From NCBI RefSeq assembly GCF_006334915.2, contig NZ_VDMA02000005.1, forward strand, positions 372,001 to 436,000: a stretch of 64,000 nucleotides of DNA, given 5' to 3'. Made by a program: the position numbers and the translations under genes. Origin of the DNA: Microbispora catharanthi (GTDB lineage Bacteria; Actinomycetota; Actinomycetes; Streptosporangiales; Streptosporangiaceae). Below are positions 35,582 to 43,988 of this stretch, piece by piece (the stretch's first letter is position 1; every line of letters begins with the position of its first letter). The notes beneath the pieces are model-generated. The model saw nothing but the letters and a program-made list of their open reading frames with translations, was not told where the DNA came from and made no database searches.

Positions 35582-36609
35582 ACGAGACGCTGCTGGAGCT
35601 CAAGGAGCTGGTCAAGCACTTCCCCGTGCGGGGCGGCACGCTGATCAAGCGTCAGGTCGGGGCCGTCCACGCGGTGGACGGCGTCGACCTCACGGTCGGC
35701 GCGGGCGAGACCGTCGGTCTGGTGGGCGAGTCGGGCTGCGGCAAGTCCACCACCGGCCGCCTGGCGGCCCGCCTGCTCGAACCGACCTCGGGCAAGATCC
35801 TCTACCGGGGCCAGGACATCAGCCACAGCTCGCGCAAGCGGCTCAAGCCGATCCGCCCCGAGATCCAGATGATCTTCCAGGACCCCTACAGCTCGCTCAA
35901 CCCGCGCCAGACCGTGGGCACGATCATCCGCGGGCCGATGGAGGTCAACGACATCAACCCGTCCGGCGGGCGCAAGAAGCGGGTCCAGGAACTGCTGGAG
36001 ATCGTCGGACTCAACCCCGAGCACTTCAACCGCTTCCCGCACGAGTTCTCCGGCGGTCAGCGGCAGCGAATCGGGATCGCCCGGGCCCTGGCGCTCGACC
36101 CCAAGCTCATCATCGCCGACGAGCCGGTGTCGGCGCTGGACGTCTCCATCCAGGCCCAGGTGGTCAACCTGCTGCAGGAACTGCAGCGCGACCTCGGCAT
36201 CGCGTTCCTGTTCATCGCGCACGACCTCGCCGTCGTACGGCACTTCTCCCAGCGCGTCGCCGTCATGTACCTCGGCAAGATCGTCGAGATCGGCGACCGC
36301 CAGTCGATCTACGAGCGGCCCCGGCATCCGTACACGCACGCCCTGCTGTCGGCCGTGCCCGAGCCGGACGTGTCGAGCGAGCCGCGCGAGCGCATCCGCC
36401 TGGCCGGAGACGTGCCCTCGCCGATCAACCCGCCGTCCGGGTGCCGGTTCCGCACGCGCTGCTGGAAGGCCCAGGACAAGTGCGCCACCGAGGTGCCGCC
36501 CCTGGTCAGGCTCAGCGGCAACCGCGAGGGTCACCTGACCGCCTGCCACTTCCCCGAGGCGCCCACCACGCAGGGTGAGGACGTGGTCCTCGACCCCGCC
36601 CTCGCCTGA
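35578..36609 (+). CDS. Oligo/dipeptide ABC transporter ATP-binding protein (DppF-like)
   Basis: A 343-aa ATPase partner. Walker A is GESGCGKST, the Q-loop is [14 protein letters not shown], the signature is [15 protein letters not shown], Walker B is [12 protein letters not shown], and the switch His is in [12 protein letters not shown]. The C-terminal [19 protein letters not shown] motif is the oligo_HPY Cys cluster. Its start overlaps the DppD stop. It is the last gene of the operon, followed by a perfect 30-bp palindromic terminator. Confidence 0.93.
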   Translation: MNETLLELKELVKHFPVRGGTLIKRQVGAVHAVDGVDLTVGAGETVGLVGESGCGKSTTGRLAARLLEPTSGKILYRGQDISHSSRKRLKPIRPEIQMIFQDPYSSLNPRQTVGTIIRGPMEVNDINPSGGRKKRVQELLEIVGLNPEHFNRFPHEFSGGQRQRIGIARALALDPKLIIADEPVSALDVSIQAQVVNLLQELQRDLGIAFLFIAHDLAVVRHFSQRVAVMYLGKIVEIGDRQSIYERPRHPYTHALLSAVPEPDVSSEPRERIRLAGDVPSPINPPSGCRFRTRCWKAQDKCATEVPPLVRLSGNREGHLTACHFPEAPTTQGEDVVLDPALA

Positions 36610-36665
36610 CGCGAGCACACGGGTTCGCAGCCGGTGAGTGAGCCCGCCGAGCGGGCGCTCGCCTC

Positions 36666-36695
36666 GTCAGGCCGTGCCGTACGGCACGGCCTGAC
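36666..36695. terminator. Perfect 30-bp palindromic bidirectional terminator
   Basis: gtcaggccgtgcc (36666-36678) and ggcacggcctgac (36683-36695) flank the self-complementary gtac. It stands between the convergent dpp operon and rpe and can terminate both. Confidence 0.8.
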
Positions 36696-36738
36696 GGACC
36701 GATAAGGAGGCGGCTTTCCCGGGCAGGGGAGCGTCCGC

Positions 36739-37410
36739 TCAGGCGGGCGGGGTGGCCCGCTCGGCGAGGCTGCGGAGTTCCGCGACGGCGCGGGCGGGGT
36801 CGTCGGCGCCGTAGACGGCGTTGCCCGCCACGAAGACGTCGGCCCCGGCCTCGGCGCAGCGTTCGATCGTCTCCACGGAGACGCCGCCGTCGACCTGGAG
36901 CCACACCTCGCCGCCGTACTTGTCGATCAGCGCCCGCGCCCGCGCCAGCTTCGGCAGCACGATGTCGAGGAAGCGCTGCCCGCCGAAGCCCGGCTCGACG
37001 GTCATGACGAGCAACATGTCGATCTCGGGCAGCAGGTCCTCGTACCCTTCGACGGCGGTCGCCGGGTTCAGCGCCAGACCGGCCCTCGCCCCCGCGGCGC
37101 GGATCGCCCGCAGCGTACGCACGGCGGCCTTGGCCGCCTCCGCGTGGATGGTGACGCTGGCGGCTCCCGCCTCCGCGTAGTCCGGCGCCCACCGGTCCGG
37201 GTCCTGGACCATGAGGTGGCAGTCGATCGGCGTCGAGGTGGTCTTCAGCAGCGACTCGACGACCGGCAGGCCGAGCGTCAGGTTCGGCACGAAGTGGTAG
37301 TCCATCACGTCGACGTGGAGCCAGTCGGCGACGTTCTCCACCCGTGCGGCCTCGTCGGCGAGGCGGGCGAAGTCTGCGGACAGGATGCTGGGCGAGATCT
37401 GAACGGCCAT
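36739..37410 (-). CDS. rpe: Ribulose-phosphate 3-epimerase
   Basis: A 223-aa TIM barrel of the pentose phosphate pathway. Hallmarks are [14 protein letters not shown] at the start, [16 protein letters not shown] (metal His and Asp), [22 protein letters not shown], and [28 protein letters not shown]. The length is normal. In related genomes it follows rsmB directly; here an MFS gene and a truncated gene separate the two. Confidence 0.96.
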   Translation of the reverse strand: MAVQISPSILSADFARLADEAARVENVADWLHVDVMDYHFVPNLTLGLPVVESLLKTTSTPIDCHLMVQDPDRWAPDYAEAGAASVTIHAEAAKAAVRTLRAIRAAGARAGLALNPATAVEGYEDLLPEIDMLLVMTVEPGFGGQRFLDIVLPKLARARALIDKYGGEVWLQVDGGVSVETIERCAEAGADVFVAGNAVYGADDPARAVAELRSLAERATPPA

Positions 37411-37494
37411 AGTGCCTGCAGTCTATTTCGCCCGGGCGTCCGCCCGGCCCTGTGTCCGGCTCCCGTCGACAGGCGAGAGTTCGCGTACCTGGGC

Positions 37495-38802
37495 TTACAG
37501 GTTGGATGTGTCCGCCTGGACGTCAGGGGCGAGCTGCCGGCGATGCGATGGCGAGCCGGTGGATTCGTCGCTCTGCTGATAGTCGGTGAGGTCGCGCAGG
37601 TGCCGGATCGACGAGGCCAGCAGGACCAGCGGTATGCAGACGGCCGCGACGACAAAGATCATCAGGGTGACCCGGCCGCCGAGCACCCCGGCGATCAGTC
37701 CGGCGATCAACCCGCCGATCGGGATCGCACCCCAGGAGACGAAGCGGACCGTGGCCATCACCCGAGGCAGCAGGTCGGGCGGGCTGGCGATCTGCCGGTA
37801 CGTGCGGGTCACCACACTGAGCATCACGACGCCGGCGGCGAATACCACGTTGCCCGCGGCGAATGCGGCGAAGCCCTGCCAACCGGTGCCGAGGGGAACG
37901 ACGAGCGCCCCGGCGACCGCGACGAAGCCGGCGACGATCAGGGTGCGGGCGGTGCCGAGCCTGGCCGTGACCTGGTTCGTCAAAGCCGCGCCGATCAGCG
38001 TGCCGACGCCGTCCGCCGCCAGCAGCAGGCCGACGAGGCCGGGTTCGGCGTGCAGCTCGCGTACGAGGTACAACGCGTAGAGCGCGTGCTGTGCCCCGCA
38101 GACCGTGTTGGCCGCGGTGGCGGCCCACATGCACGGACCCATGACCGGGTGGTGCACGACGAAGCGCCAGCCTTCGCGGATCATCGCGCGCACCGGTGGC
38201 CAGCGGTCGGGGGCCTCTGCGCGGCGTTCGGGCAGGGTCCGCAGCAGCAGGGCTGAGACAAGGTAGCCGGCCGCGTCGACGAGGAGGGTGGGCACCGCCC
38301 CGAGCACCTGGACGACGAGGCCGCCGACCGACGGCCCACCGAGCTGAGTAGTGGCATGGGTGCCGGACGTCAGGCTGTTGCGGGACTGCAACTGCTCCTT
38401 GGTCACGATCGACGGCAGGAAGGTCGAGTTGGCGACGTCGAAGACGACGTTCGCGAAGCTCATCACGAGGGCCACGATCACCAGCTGGGCGATCGTCAGC
38501 CGGTCCAGCCACCAGGTCAGCGGGATGGAGACGACCGCCGCCGCGCGGATCAGGTCGGCGCCGACCTGGACCCTTCTCATGGGGAGTCGCTGCACCACCA
38601 CCCCGGCGGGCAGGCCTATCACGATCCAGGCGACGTAACCGGCGGCGGCGATCATGCCCATCTCGAGCGCGGAGGCGTCGAGCACCGTCAAGGCCGTCAG
38701 CGGCAGCGCCACTGCGCCTACCGCCGAGCCGACCGCGCTGGTCGTGCCGGCCGTCCACCACCGCCAGAAGACGCCCGCCCCACCTCCACTGTCGATTCCC
38801 AT
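37495..38802 (-). CDS. MFS exporter (MFS_3 / enterobactin-exporter-like)
   Basis: A 435-aa protein with about 10-12 hydrophobic helices (from FWRWWTAGTTSAVGSAVGAVALP to LMIFVVAAVCIPLVLLA). The SFANVVFDVANSTFLPSIV and SRNSLTSGTHATTQLGGPSVGGL segments are typical of MFS_3 transporters. The ATG (38800-38802) abuts the remnant of a divergent regulator gene. It interrupts the rsmB-rpe neighbourhood, suggesting late insertion. The substrate is unknown. Confidence 0.85.
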   Translation of the reverse strand: MGIDSGGGAGVFWRWWTAGTTSAVGSAVGAVALPLTALTVLDASALEMGMIAAAGYVAWIVIGLPAGVVVQRLPMRRVQVGADLIRAAAVVSIPLTWWLDRLTIAQLVIVALVMSFANVVFDVANSTFLPSIVTKEQLQSRNSLTSGTHATTQLGGPSVGGLVVQVLGAVPTLLVDAAGYLVSALLLRTLPERRAEAPDRWPPVRAMIREGWRFVVHHPVMGPCMWAATAANTVCGAQHALYALYLVRELHAEPGLVGLLLAADGVGTLIGAALTNQVTARLGTARTLIVAGFVAVAGALVVPLGTGWQGFAAFAAGNVVFAAGVVMLSVVTRTYRQIASPPDLLPRVMATVRFVSWGAIPIGGLIAGLIAGVLGGRVTLMIFVVAAVCIPLVLLASSIRHLRDLTDYQQSDESTGSPSHRRQLAPDVQADTSNL

Positions 38803-39493
38803 CCGGCGCCTCTTGCTCGAGAGGCGGCCCTATTCCGATCGCCCGCCGCGCTACGACTACGTGCTGACCACGAAGGGTGAAGGCCTGCTGCCGGCGCTCA
38901 TCGCCCTGCAGGATTGGGGCGCCAGACATGTGATGGGCGATGGGGCGCTGACCGCGACCAGCGAGGGCGGGTCCGCCGAGAGCCGTCGCGTGCGCGAGCT
39001 GGTCAACCGGAAAATGCCGGATGTCGTGCTGGAGCGACATGACGGCGAGCCGGTCACGCCCAACGCGGCGGGCGTCTGGACCGTGCTCTACTTCTTCCCC
39101 GGCGCCTTCGCCCCGGGCACTCAGGGCTACCCGCCCGGTTGGGCGGACATCCCGGGGACGAAGGGGTGCACTTTGGAGGCTCTCACCTACGCGTCACGGT
39201 GTGCCGACTTCGAGGCGGCAGGTGCCACGATCCGAGGCGTGAGCACCCAGCGCCCCGACCAGTTGGCAGCCTTCGTCACGCACGCGAGGTTGTCCTACCC
39301 CCTCCTGTCCGACCAGGACAGCAAACTCGCCGCCGGGCTGCTGCTGCCGACCTTCCGAACGGCCGGCGTCGACCGCTTCAAGCGCCTCACCCTGTTGGTC
39401 GACCCCGACGCGATCATCCGGGCGGTGCAGTTTCCGATCAGCGATCCGGCCGGTTCAGTGGATGAGATGCTCGCCCTCGTCCGCGGTCGATGA
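38803..39493 (+). pseudogene. 5'-truncated HxlR-type regulator fused to a peroxiredoxin domain
   Basis: The frame opens with the end of a winged-helix domain (LLLERRPYSDRPPRYDYVLTTKG followed by LLPALIALQDWGARH, the HxlR wing and last helix), but the DNA-binding helices are missing and the frame runs into the divergent MFS gene. A complete AhpC/TSA-like domain follows (from about 39010): YFFPGAFAPG, GWADIPGTKGCTLEA with the likely peroxidatic Cys, and the typical late strand FKRLTLLVDPDAIIRAVQFP. A resolving Cys a few residues later is absent. It could still be translated from an internal ATG (38933). The deletion or insertion event is inferred. Confidence 0.6.
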
Positions 39494-39505
39494 CGACGAT
39501 CCCTG

Positions 39506-41104
39506 TCAGGAGCGGCGCAGCAGCGCCAGGAACATCGCGTCCGTGCCGTGCCGGTGCGGCCAGAACTGCGCGTACGGGCCGTCGCCGAGGCCGGGCACCT
39601 CGGGCAGGTACGCGCGGGCGTCCAGCACCTCGACGCGGTCGCGCACGTCCTCCACCACGGCCCGGGTCTCGGCCAGGTGCGGCGAGCAGGTCACGTACGC
39701 CACGACGCCGCCCGGGCGGACGGCCTCCAGCGCCGAGTCGAGCAGCCGCCGCTGCAGCGCGGTGAGCTCGGGGATGCTCCGGGGGTCGCGCCGCCACCGG
39801 GCCTCCGGCCGCCTGCGCAGGGCGCCGAGCCCGGTGCAGGGGGCGTCGAGCATCACCCGGTCGAACGCGCCGGGCCGCCAGGCGGGCCGCGTGCCGTCGG
39901 CCGTGATCACCTTCGCCTCGCGGGTGGTGCCCCACACCAGCCGGGCGCGGTGATACTGCACGTCGGCGCCGAGCAGCCGGGCGTCCCGCTGCGCGGCCAC
40001 CGCGTCGAGCAGCCCGGCCTTCCCTCCGGGGCCGGCGCACATGTCCAGCCAGGTGGAGTCCCGGTCGAGCGGCACGCGGGTCAGCGCGAGCGCGACGAGC
40101 TGGCTGGCCTCGTCCTGCACCGCGGCCCGCGCCTCCCCCACCGCGGGGATGGAGCCCGGGTCGCCCTCCGGCAGGTAGACCGCGTACGGCGAGTAGGCGC
40201 CCCGCTCGCCCCCGGCCGCGACCAGCTCCTCCACCGTGGCCCGTCCCGGCCGCGCCACCAGTGCCACGCGGGGCCGTTCGTTGTCGGCCTCCAGCAGCGC
40301 GGCCGCCTCGTCCACGTCCCCGCCCACCGCGTCGCGCAGGGCGGTGACGATCCAGCGCGGGTGGCTGTAGGTGACCGCCAGGTTGCCGACCGGGTCCTGC
40401 GCCCGCGGCGGGGCGACGATCTCCAGCCACTCCTCCAGCGTGCGGCCCGCGACCTTGCGCAGCACGGCGTTGGCATAGCGGGACGGGCCCGGCCCTACGC
40501 GCAGCCGTACGAGGTCGATGGTGGCGCTGACCGCCGCGTGGGGCGGGATCCGCGTGCGCAGAAGCTGGTGGACCCCGAGACGCACCGCGTCGAGCAGCGG
40601 CGGGTCCACCTCCTCAGGCGGCCGATCACTGCACGCGGCGATGACCTCGTCGTAGGTCCCGAGGCCGCGCAGCGTGCCGTACGCCAGCTCGGTGGCGAGG
40701 GCCGCGTCGCGTCCCGTGATGCGCCGCTGCCGCAGCAGGGTCGGCATGAGCAGGTTGGCGTAGGCGTCGCGCTCGTCGACGGCCCGCATCAGGTCGTAGG
40801 CGGCGTTGCGCGCCTCGTCGCGGGGCGGGCGCCCGCGGCCCTGCCTCGGCTGCCCGGCCTTAGCCGCGTGCGCGGCCTGCCCGCCGTGGCCCGCCCTGCC
40901 GCCGTGTCCCGGGCGGCCCTGCCCTCTGCCGCCACCAGTGCCGCCACCAGTGCCGCCGCTCTGGCCGCTCCCCTGGCCGCGCCGCCCGCCGCCGCCCTGA
41001 CCTCTGCCCTGCTTCACGGTGTCACCCTCGACCCTGCCACCTTCGACGCTGCCGCCTACGACCCTGTCACTCGCTGATCCGCTGCCTTCGGCTCCGCCGC
41101 TCAC
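39506..41104 (-). CDS. rsmB: 16S rRNA (cytosine-967) C5-methyltransferase RsmB
   Basis: Up to 532 aa. A NusB-like RNA-binding domain (about residues 95-230, from ARNAAYDLMRAVDERDAYANLLMP) precedes a RsmB/Sun SAM domain: LDMCAGPGGKAGLLDAVA (motif I), MLDAPCTGLGALRRRPEARW (motif IV Cys) and YVTCSPHLAETRAVV (catalytic Cys, motif VI). The first 90 residues are a Gly/Arg/Gln-rich, RGG-like tail encoded by repetitive DNA, including three 15-bp units (VVGGS, VEGGR, VEGDT). The GTG start at 41104 is therefore uncertain. It follows fmt in the usual order. Confidence 0.93.
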   Translation of the reverse strand: MSGGAEGSGSASDRVVGGSVEGGRVEGDTVKQGRGQGGGGRRGQGSGQSGGTGGGTGGGRGQGRPGHGGRAGHGGQAAHAAKAGQPRQGRGRPPRDEARNAAYDLMRAVDERDAYANLLMPTLLRQRRITGRDAALATELAYGTLRGLGTYDEVIAACSDRPPEEVDPPLLDAVRLGVHQLLRTRIPPHAAVSATIDLVRLRVGPGPSRYANAVLRKVAGRTLEEWLEIVAPPRAQDPVGNLAVTYSHPRWIVTALRDAVGGDVDEAAALLEADNERPRVALVARPGRATVEELVAAGGERGAYSPYAVYLPEGDPGSIPAVGEARAAVQDEASQLVALALTRVPLDRDSTWLDMCAGPGGKAGLLDAVAAQRDARLLGADVQYHRARLVWGTTREAKVITADGTRPAWRPGAFDRVMLDAPCTGLGALRRRPEARWRRDPRSIPELTALQRRLLDSALEAVRPGGVVAYVTCSPHLAETRAVVEDVRDRVEVLDARAYLPEVPGLGDGPYAQFWPHRHGTDAMFLALLRRS

Positions 41105-41199
41105 CGAGACGGCTCCGGCTCAGCGGCCCGCTCTCCGCTACCCGCCATGCCGTCCGCCCGGCACGGTGCCGGGGCCGGGATCCCGGCGGGCGGGGCCCT

Positions 41200-42129
41200 T
41201 CAGACCAGGGTCTCACCGTCCGCGAACCGGACGCCGCGGCCCCATTCGGCCGCACTCATCTGCCGCTTGCCCTGCGGCTGCACCTCGCCGAGCTCCACGG
41301 GGTGGGTGCCGGTCCCGACGAGGACGGCCTTCCGCGTGGCCGCGATCTCTCCCGGGGCGAGCTTGTCCGCGTCGGGCGCGAGCCGCACCGGGCCGATCTT
41401 GACCCGCTGGCCGCGGAACTCGGCCCACGCACCAGGAGCCGGAGTGCAGGCCCGCACCAGCCGGTCCACCCGCATGGCGGGCGCGGCCCAGTCGATCCTG
41501 GCGTCCTCGACCGTGATCTTCGGGGCCAGGCTGACGCCGTCCGCGGGCTGCGGACGCGCCTCAAGCGTGCCGTCCTCGACGCCGTCGAGGGTGGCCAGCA
41601 GCAGGCCCGCCCCCGCCTCCGCGAGCCGGGCCAGCAGCGCGCCGCTCGTGTCGTCCGGACGGATCCGCTCGGTGAGCACGCCGAACACCGGCCCCGCGTC
41701 CAGCTCCTTCACGATGCGGAAGGTCGAGGCGCCGGTGACGTCGTCGCCGTGCAGCACGGCGTGCTGCACGGGCGCCGCGCCGCGCCAGGCGGGCAGCACG
41801 GAGAAGTGCAGGTTGATCCACCCCTGCGGGGGGATGTCGAGCGCTGCCTGCGGCAAGAGGGCGCCGTACGCGACCACGGGGCAGCAGTCGGGGCCGATCG
41901 CCCTCAGCCGGTCGAGAAACTCCGGGTCTCCGGCCTTCGCCGGTCTGAGCACCTCGATCCCCGACTCCTCCGCGAGCTGGGCCACCGGGCTGGGGTGCAC
42001 CTTGCGTCCCCGGCCCGACTGCGCGTCCGGCCGGGTCACCACGGCCGCCACCTCGTGACGGGGCGAGTCCAGCAGGGCGCGCAGCGACGGGAGCGCGGTG
42101 TCGGGCGTGCCGGCGAAGACCAGGCGCAC
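41200..42129 (-). CDS. fmt: Methionyl-tRNA formyltransferase
   Basis: A 309-aa enzyme that formylates initiator Met-t[23 protein letters not shown] is followed by the catalytic region [28 protein letters not shown], with the conserved Asn, His and Asp. The C-terminal OB-like domain binds tRNA. The start is GTG 42127-42129, sharing one base with the def stop (TAGTG), so the two are tightly coupled, as befits enzymes that add and remove the same formyl group. Confidence 0.96.
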   Translation of the reverse strand: MRLVFAGTPDTALPSLRALLDSPRHEVAAVVTRPDAQSGRGRKVHPSPVAQLAEESGIEVLRPAKAGDPEFLDRLRAIGPDCCPVVAYGALLPQAALDIPPQGWINLHFSVLPAWRGAAPVQHAVLHGDDVTGASTFRIVKELDAGPVFGVLTERIRPDDTSGALLARLAEAGAGLLLATLDGVEDGTLEARPQPADGVSLAPKITVEDARIDWAAPAMRVDRLVRACTPAPGAWAEFRGQRVKIGPVRLAPDADKLAPGEIAATRKAVLVGTGTHPVELGEVQPQGKRQMSAAEWGRGVRFADGETLV

Positions 42130-42677
42130 TACAGGGCCCTTCCCTGCGTGGCGTGCGGCGAGATCTTCACCACCGGTGCCGACAGGCCGCTCCACTCGGC
42201 CTCGCGGATCGCCTTCATGGCGAGCTTGCGCTGCTTGGCGTCCAGCCGGTCGATGAACAGCACGCCGTCCAGGTGGTCGGTCTCGTGCTGGAAGCAGCGC
42301 GCCATGAGGTCGGTGCCCTCGATCGTCACCGGCTCGCCGTGCATGGTGAAGCCCTTGGCCACCGCCCTGATCGCGCGGGGCGTCGGGAAGGTCAGGCCGG
42401 GGAAGGACAGGCAGCCCTCCTCGCCCTCCTCGTCCGTCTCGCCGCCGAGGTCGAGTTCGGGATTGATGAGGTGCCCGAGCTGATCGTCCACGTAGTAGGT
42501 GAACACGCGCAGGCCGACGCCGATCTGCGGCGCGGCAAGGCCCGCGCCCGGCGCGTCCATCATCGTGTCGGTCAGGTCCTTGACGAGCTTGCGCAGTTCC
42601 TTGTCGAAGTCGACCACCGGCTCGGCCGGAGTGCGCAGCACCGGGTCGCCGAACAGGCGGATCGGCTGAATGGCCAA
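42129..42677 (-). CDS. def: Peptide deformylase
   Basis: A 182-aa metalloprotease that removes N-formyl from nascent proteins. All three motifs are intact: [10 protein letters not shown] (about residues 44-53), EGCLSFPG (Cys metal ligand) and QHETDHLDG (two His ligands and the catalytic Glu). It overlaps fmt by one base. Confidence 0.97.
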   Translation of the reverse strand: MAIQPIRLFGDPVLRTPAEPVVDFDKELRKLVKDLTDTMMDAPGAGLAAPQIGVGLRVFTYYVDDQLGHLINPELDLGGETDEEGEEGCLSFPGLTFPTPRAIRAVAKGFTMHGEPVTIEGTDLMARCFQHETDHLDGVLFIDRLDAKQRKLAMKAIREAEWSGLSAPVVKISPHATQGRAL

Positions 42678-42723
42678 GGGTTGGCTCCGTTCACGTCACG
42701 TACACGAGGAGGATCACCCCAGT

Positions 42724-43965
42724 CTACGGGCGTGAACGCACCTTCATCGCCGTCTTCCTGGCGGTCTTCGCGATCAGCGGATCGGGATGGTGCCTGCCGA
42801 GCATCTCCAGCACCGCGAGGGCGTCGGGATGGTCGGCCCGGCCCATCTCGGGCACCAGCGTGAGCAGATCCTCCCCGAGGAGGTCGAAATGGGCCACCGA
42901 GTCGACCGGCGCGCCGATGTAGAGCAGGGCGGCGAGGGTGTCCACCGCCACCCAGGCCCCGTCACCCTCGCCGAGGGCCGGTGCCTCCAGGTCCCGCACG
43001 CCCAGCCAGGCCGCGGCGTAGCGCCACATCATCGGCTCGTCCAGGGCCTCCCGCACGGCCTGCGCGGCCTCCGGGCCCAGCTCCTCGAGCACGGTCCCCG
43101 CGGTGCCGCGCTGGGCGGCGTTGCCCGACGCGGCGATCTTGATGAGCTCACGCGCCGCGTCCTCCGGCACCCGGCGCTCCAGCCACAGCGTGGCGGCGCT
43201 GGCGGAGGCCCGGCCGGTCAGCATGGCGTCGATGAGGTCGGCGGCGCCCAGCTCGGCGAGCGCGGCCACCTCGCCGAGCGACGGCGCGTCGTGCCCCTCC
43301 CTCAGCAGGTCGCGGCGCACGGCCCACACGCCCGGCTGGCTGAGCCGGACGAGCTCCCCGCTCAGCTCGATCAGCCCGCAGTACTCCAGCAGCGCCATGG
43401 CCGCCGCCAGCTCCCCCGGCAGGGTCATCCGCAGCCGCCGCAGGTCCGCAGGCCGCGCCTCGCAGCCCACCTCGTGGGCCTGGAGGATGCCGCCAGCCAG
43501 GGCGGCGAGCGGCATGCCCTCACGCACCGAGTAGATCGTCGCGAGGATCTCGGTGAGGTGCTCGTCGACGACGGCCGACCCGGTCAGGCCCTCCTCGGTC
43601 CGGTCGAGCACGTCCATGACCACGCCGTCCCAGAACTCCATGGGGTCGGGCACGCCGGGCCCGGGGCGGGCGCCCTGCCGGGTGACCTCCACGAGACGGC
43701 CGTTGACCGCGACCACCCACAGCAGGCGCAGCCTGGCTGCCTCCAGGCCCAGCTCGGCGACGACCGCCTCGGCCTCGGCGGGGTGCGGCAGCCCCTGCTC
43801 GGTCACCTCGCACACACCCCGGGGAGAGGCGGCGCACCGGGCCCCGACCCACTTGGCGATGCGGCGGGCGTCCCGCACGAGCGGGACCTCCCGCACCGCG
43901 TGGACGAGCTGCTCGTCGGGGGCGATGTCGACCGGCGGGAAGGTGAGCACGTCGCTGTCGGCCAT
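42724..43965 (-). CDS. Uncharacterised protein, paralogue A of a tandem pair
   Basis: A 413-aa soluble, acidic, mainly helical protein with no membrane segment or signal peptide. I do not recognise a named domain. Two blocks match the neighbouring gene (43989-45656): an N-terminal VREVPLVRDARRIAKWV and a C-terminal DHPDALAVLEMLGRHHPDP ending in AKTARKTAMKVRSR. The C-terminal 150 residues look like short HEAT-type helical repeats. The two genes are 23 bp apart on the same strand and 46 bp upstream of def, so they may be cotranscribed with def-fmt. Confidence 0.8.
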   Translation of the reverse strand: MADSDVLTFPPVDIAPDEQLVHAVREVPLVRDARRIAKWVGARCAASPRGVCEVTEQGLPHPAEAEAVVAELGLEAARLRLLWVVAVNGRLVEVTRQGARPGPGVPDPMEFWDGVVMDVLDRTEEGLTGSAVVDEHLTEILATIYSVREGMPLAALAGGILQAHEVGCEARPADLRRLRMTLPGELAAAMALLEYCGLIELSGELVRLSQPGVWAVRRDLLREGHDAPSLGEVAALAELGAADLIDAMLTGRASASAATLWLERRVPEDAARELIKIAASGNAAQRGTAGTVLEELGPEAAQAVREALDEPMMWRYAAAWLGVRDLEAPALGEGDGAWVAVDTLAALLYIGAPVDSVAHFDLLGEDLLTLVPEMGRADHPDALAVLEMLGRHHPDPLIAKTARKTAMKVRSRP

Positions 43966-43988
43966 TCCAGCAACTTACTGCACAGCAG

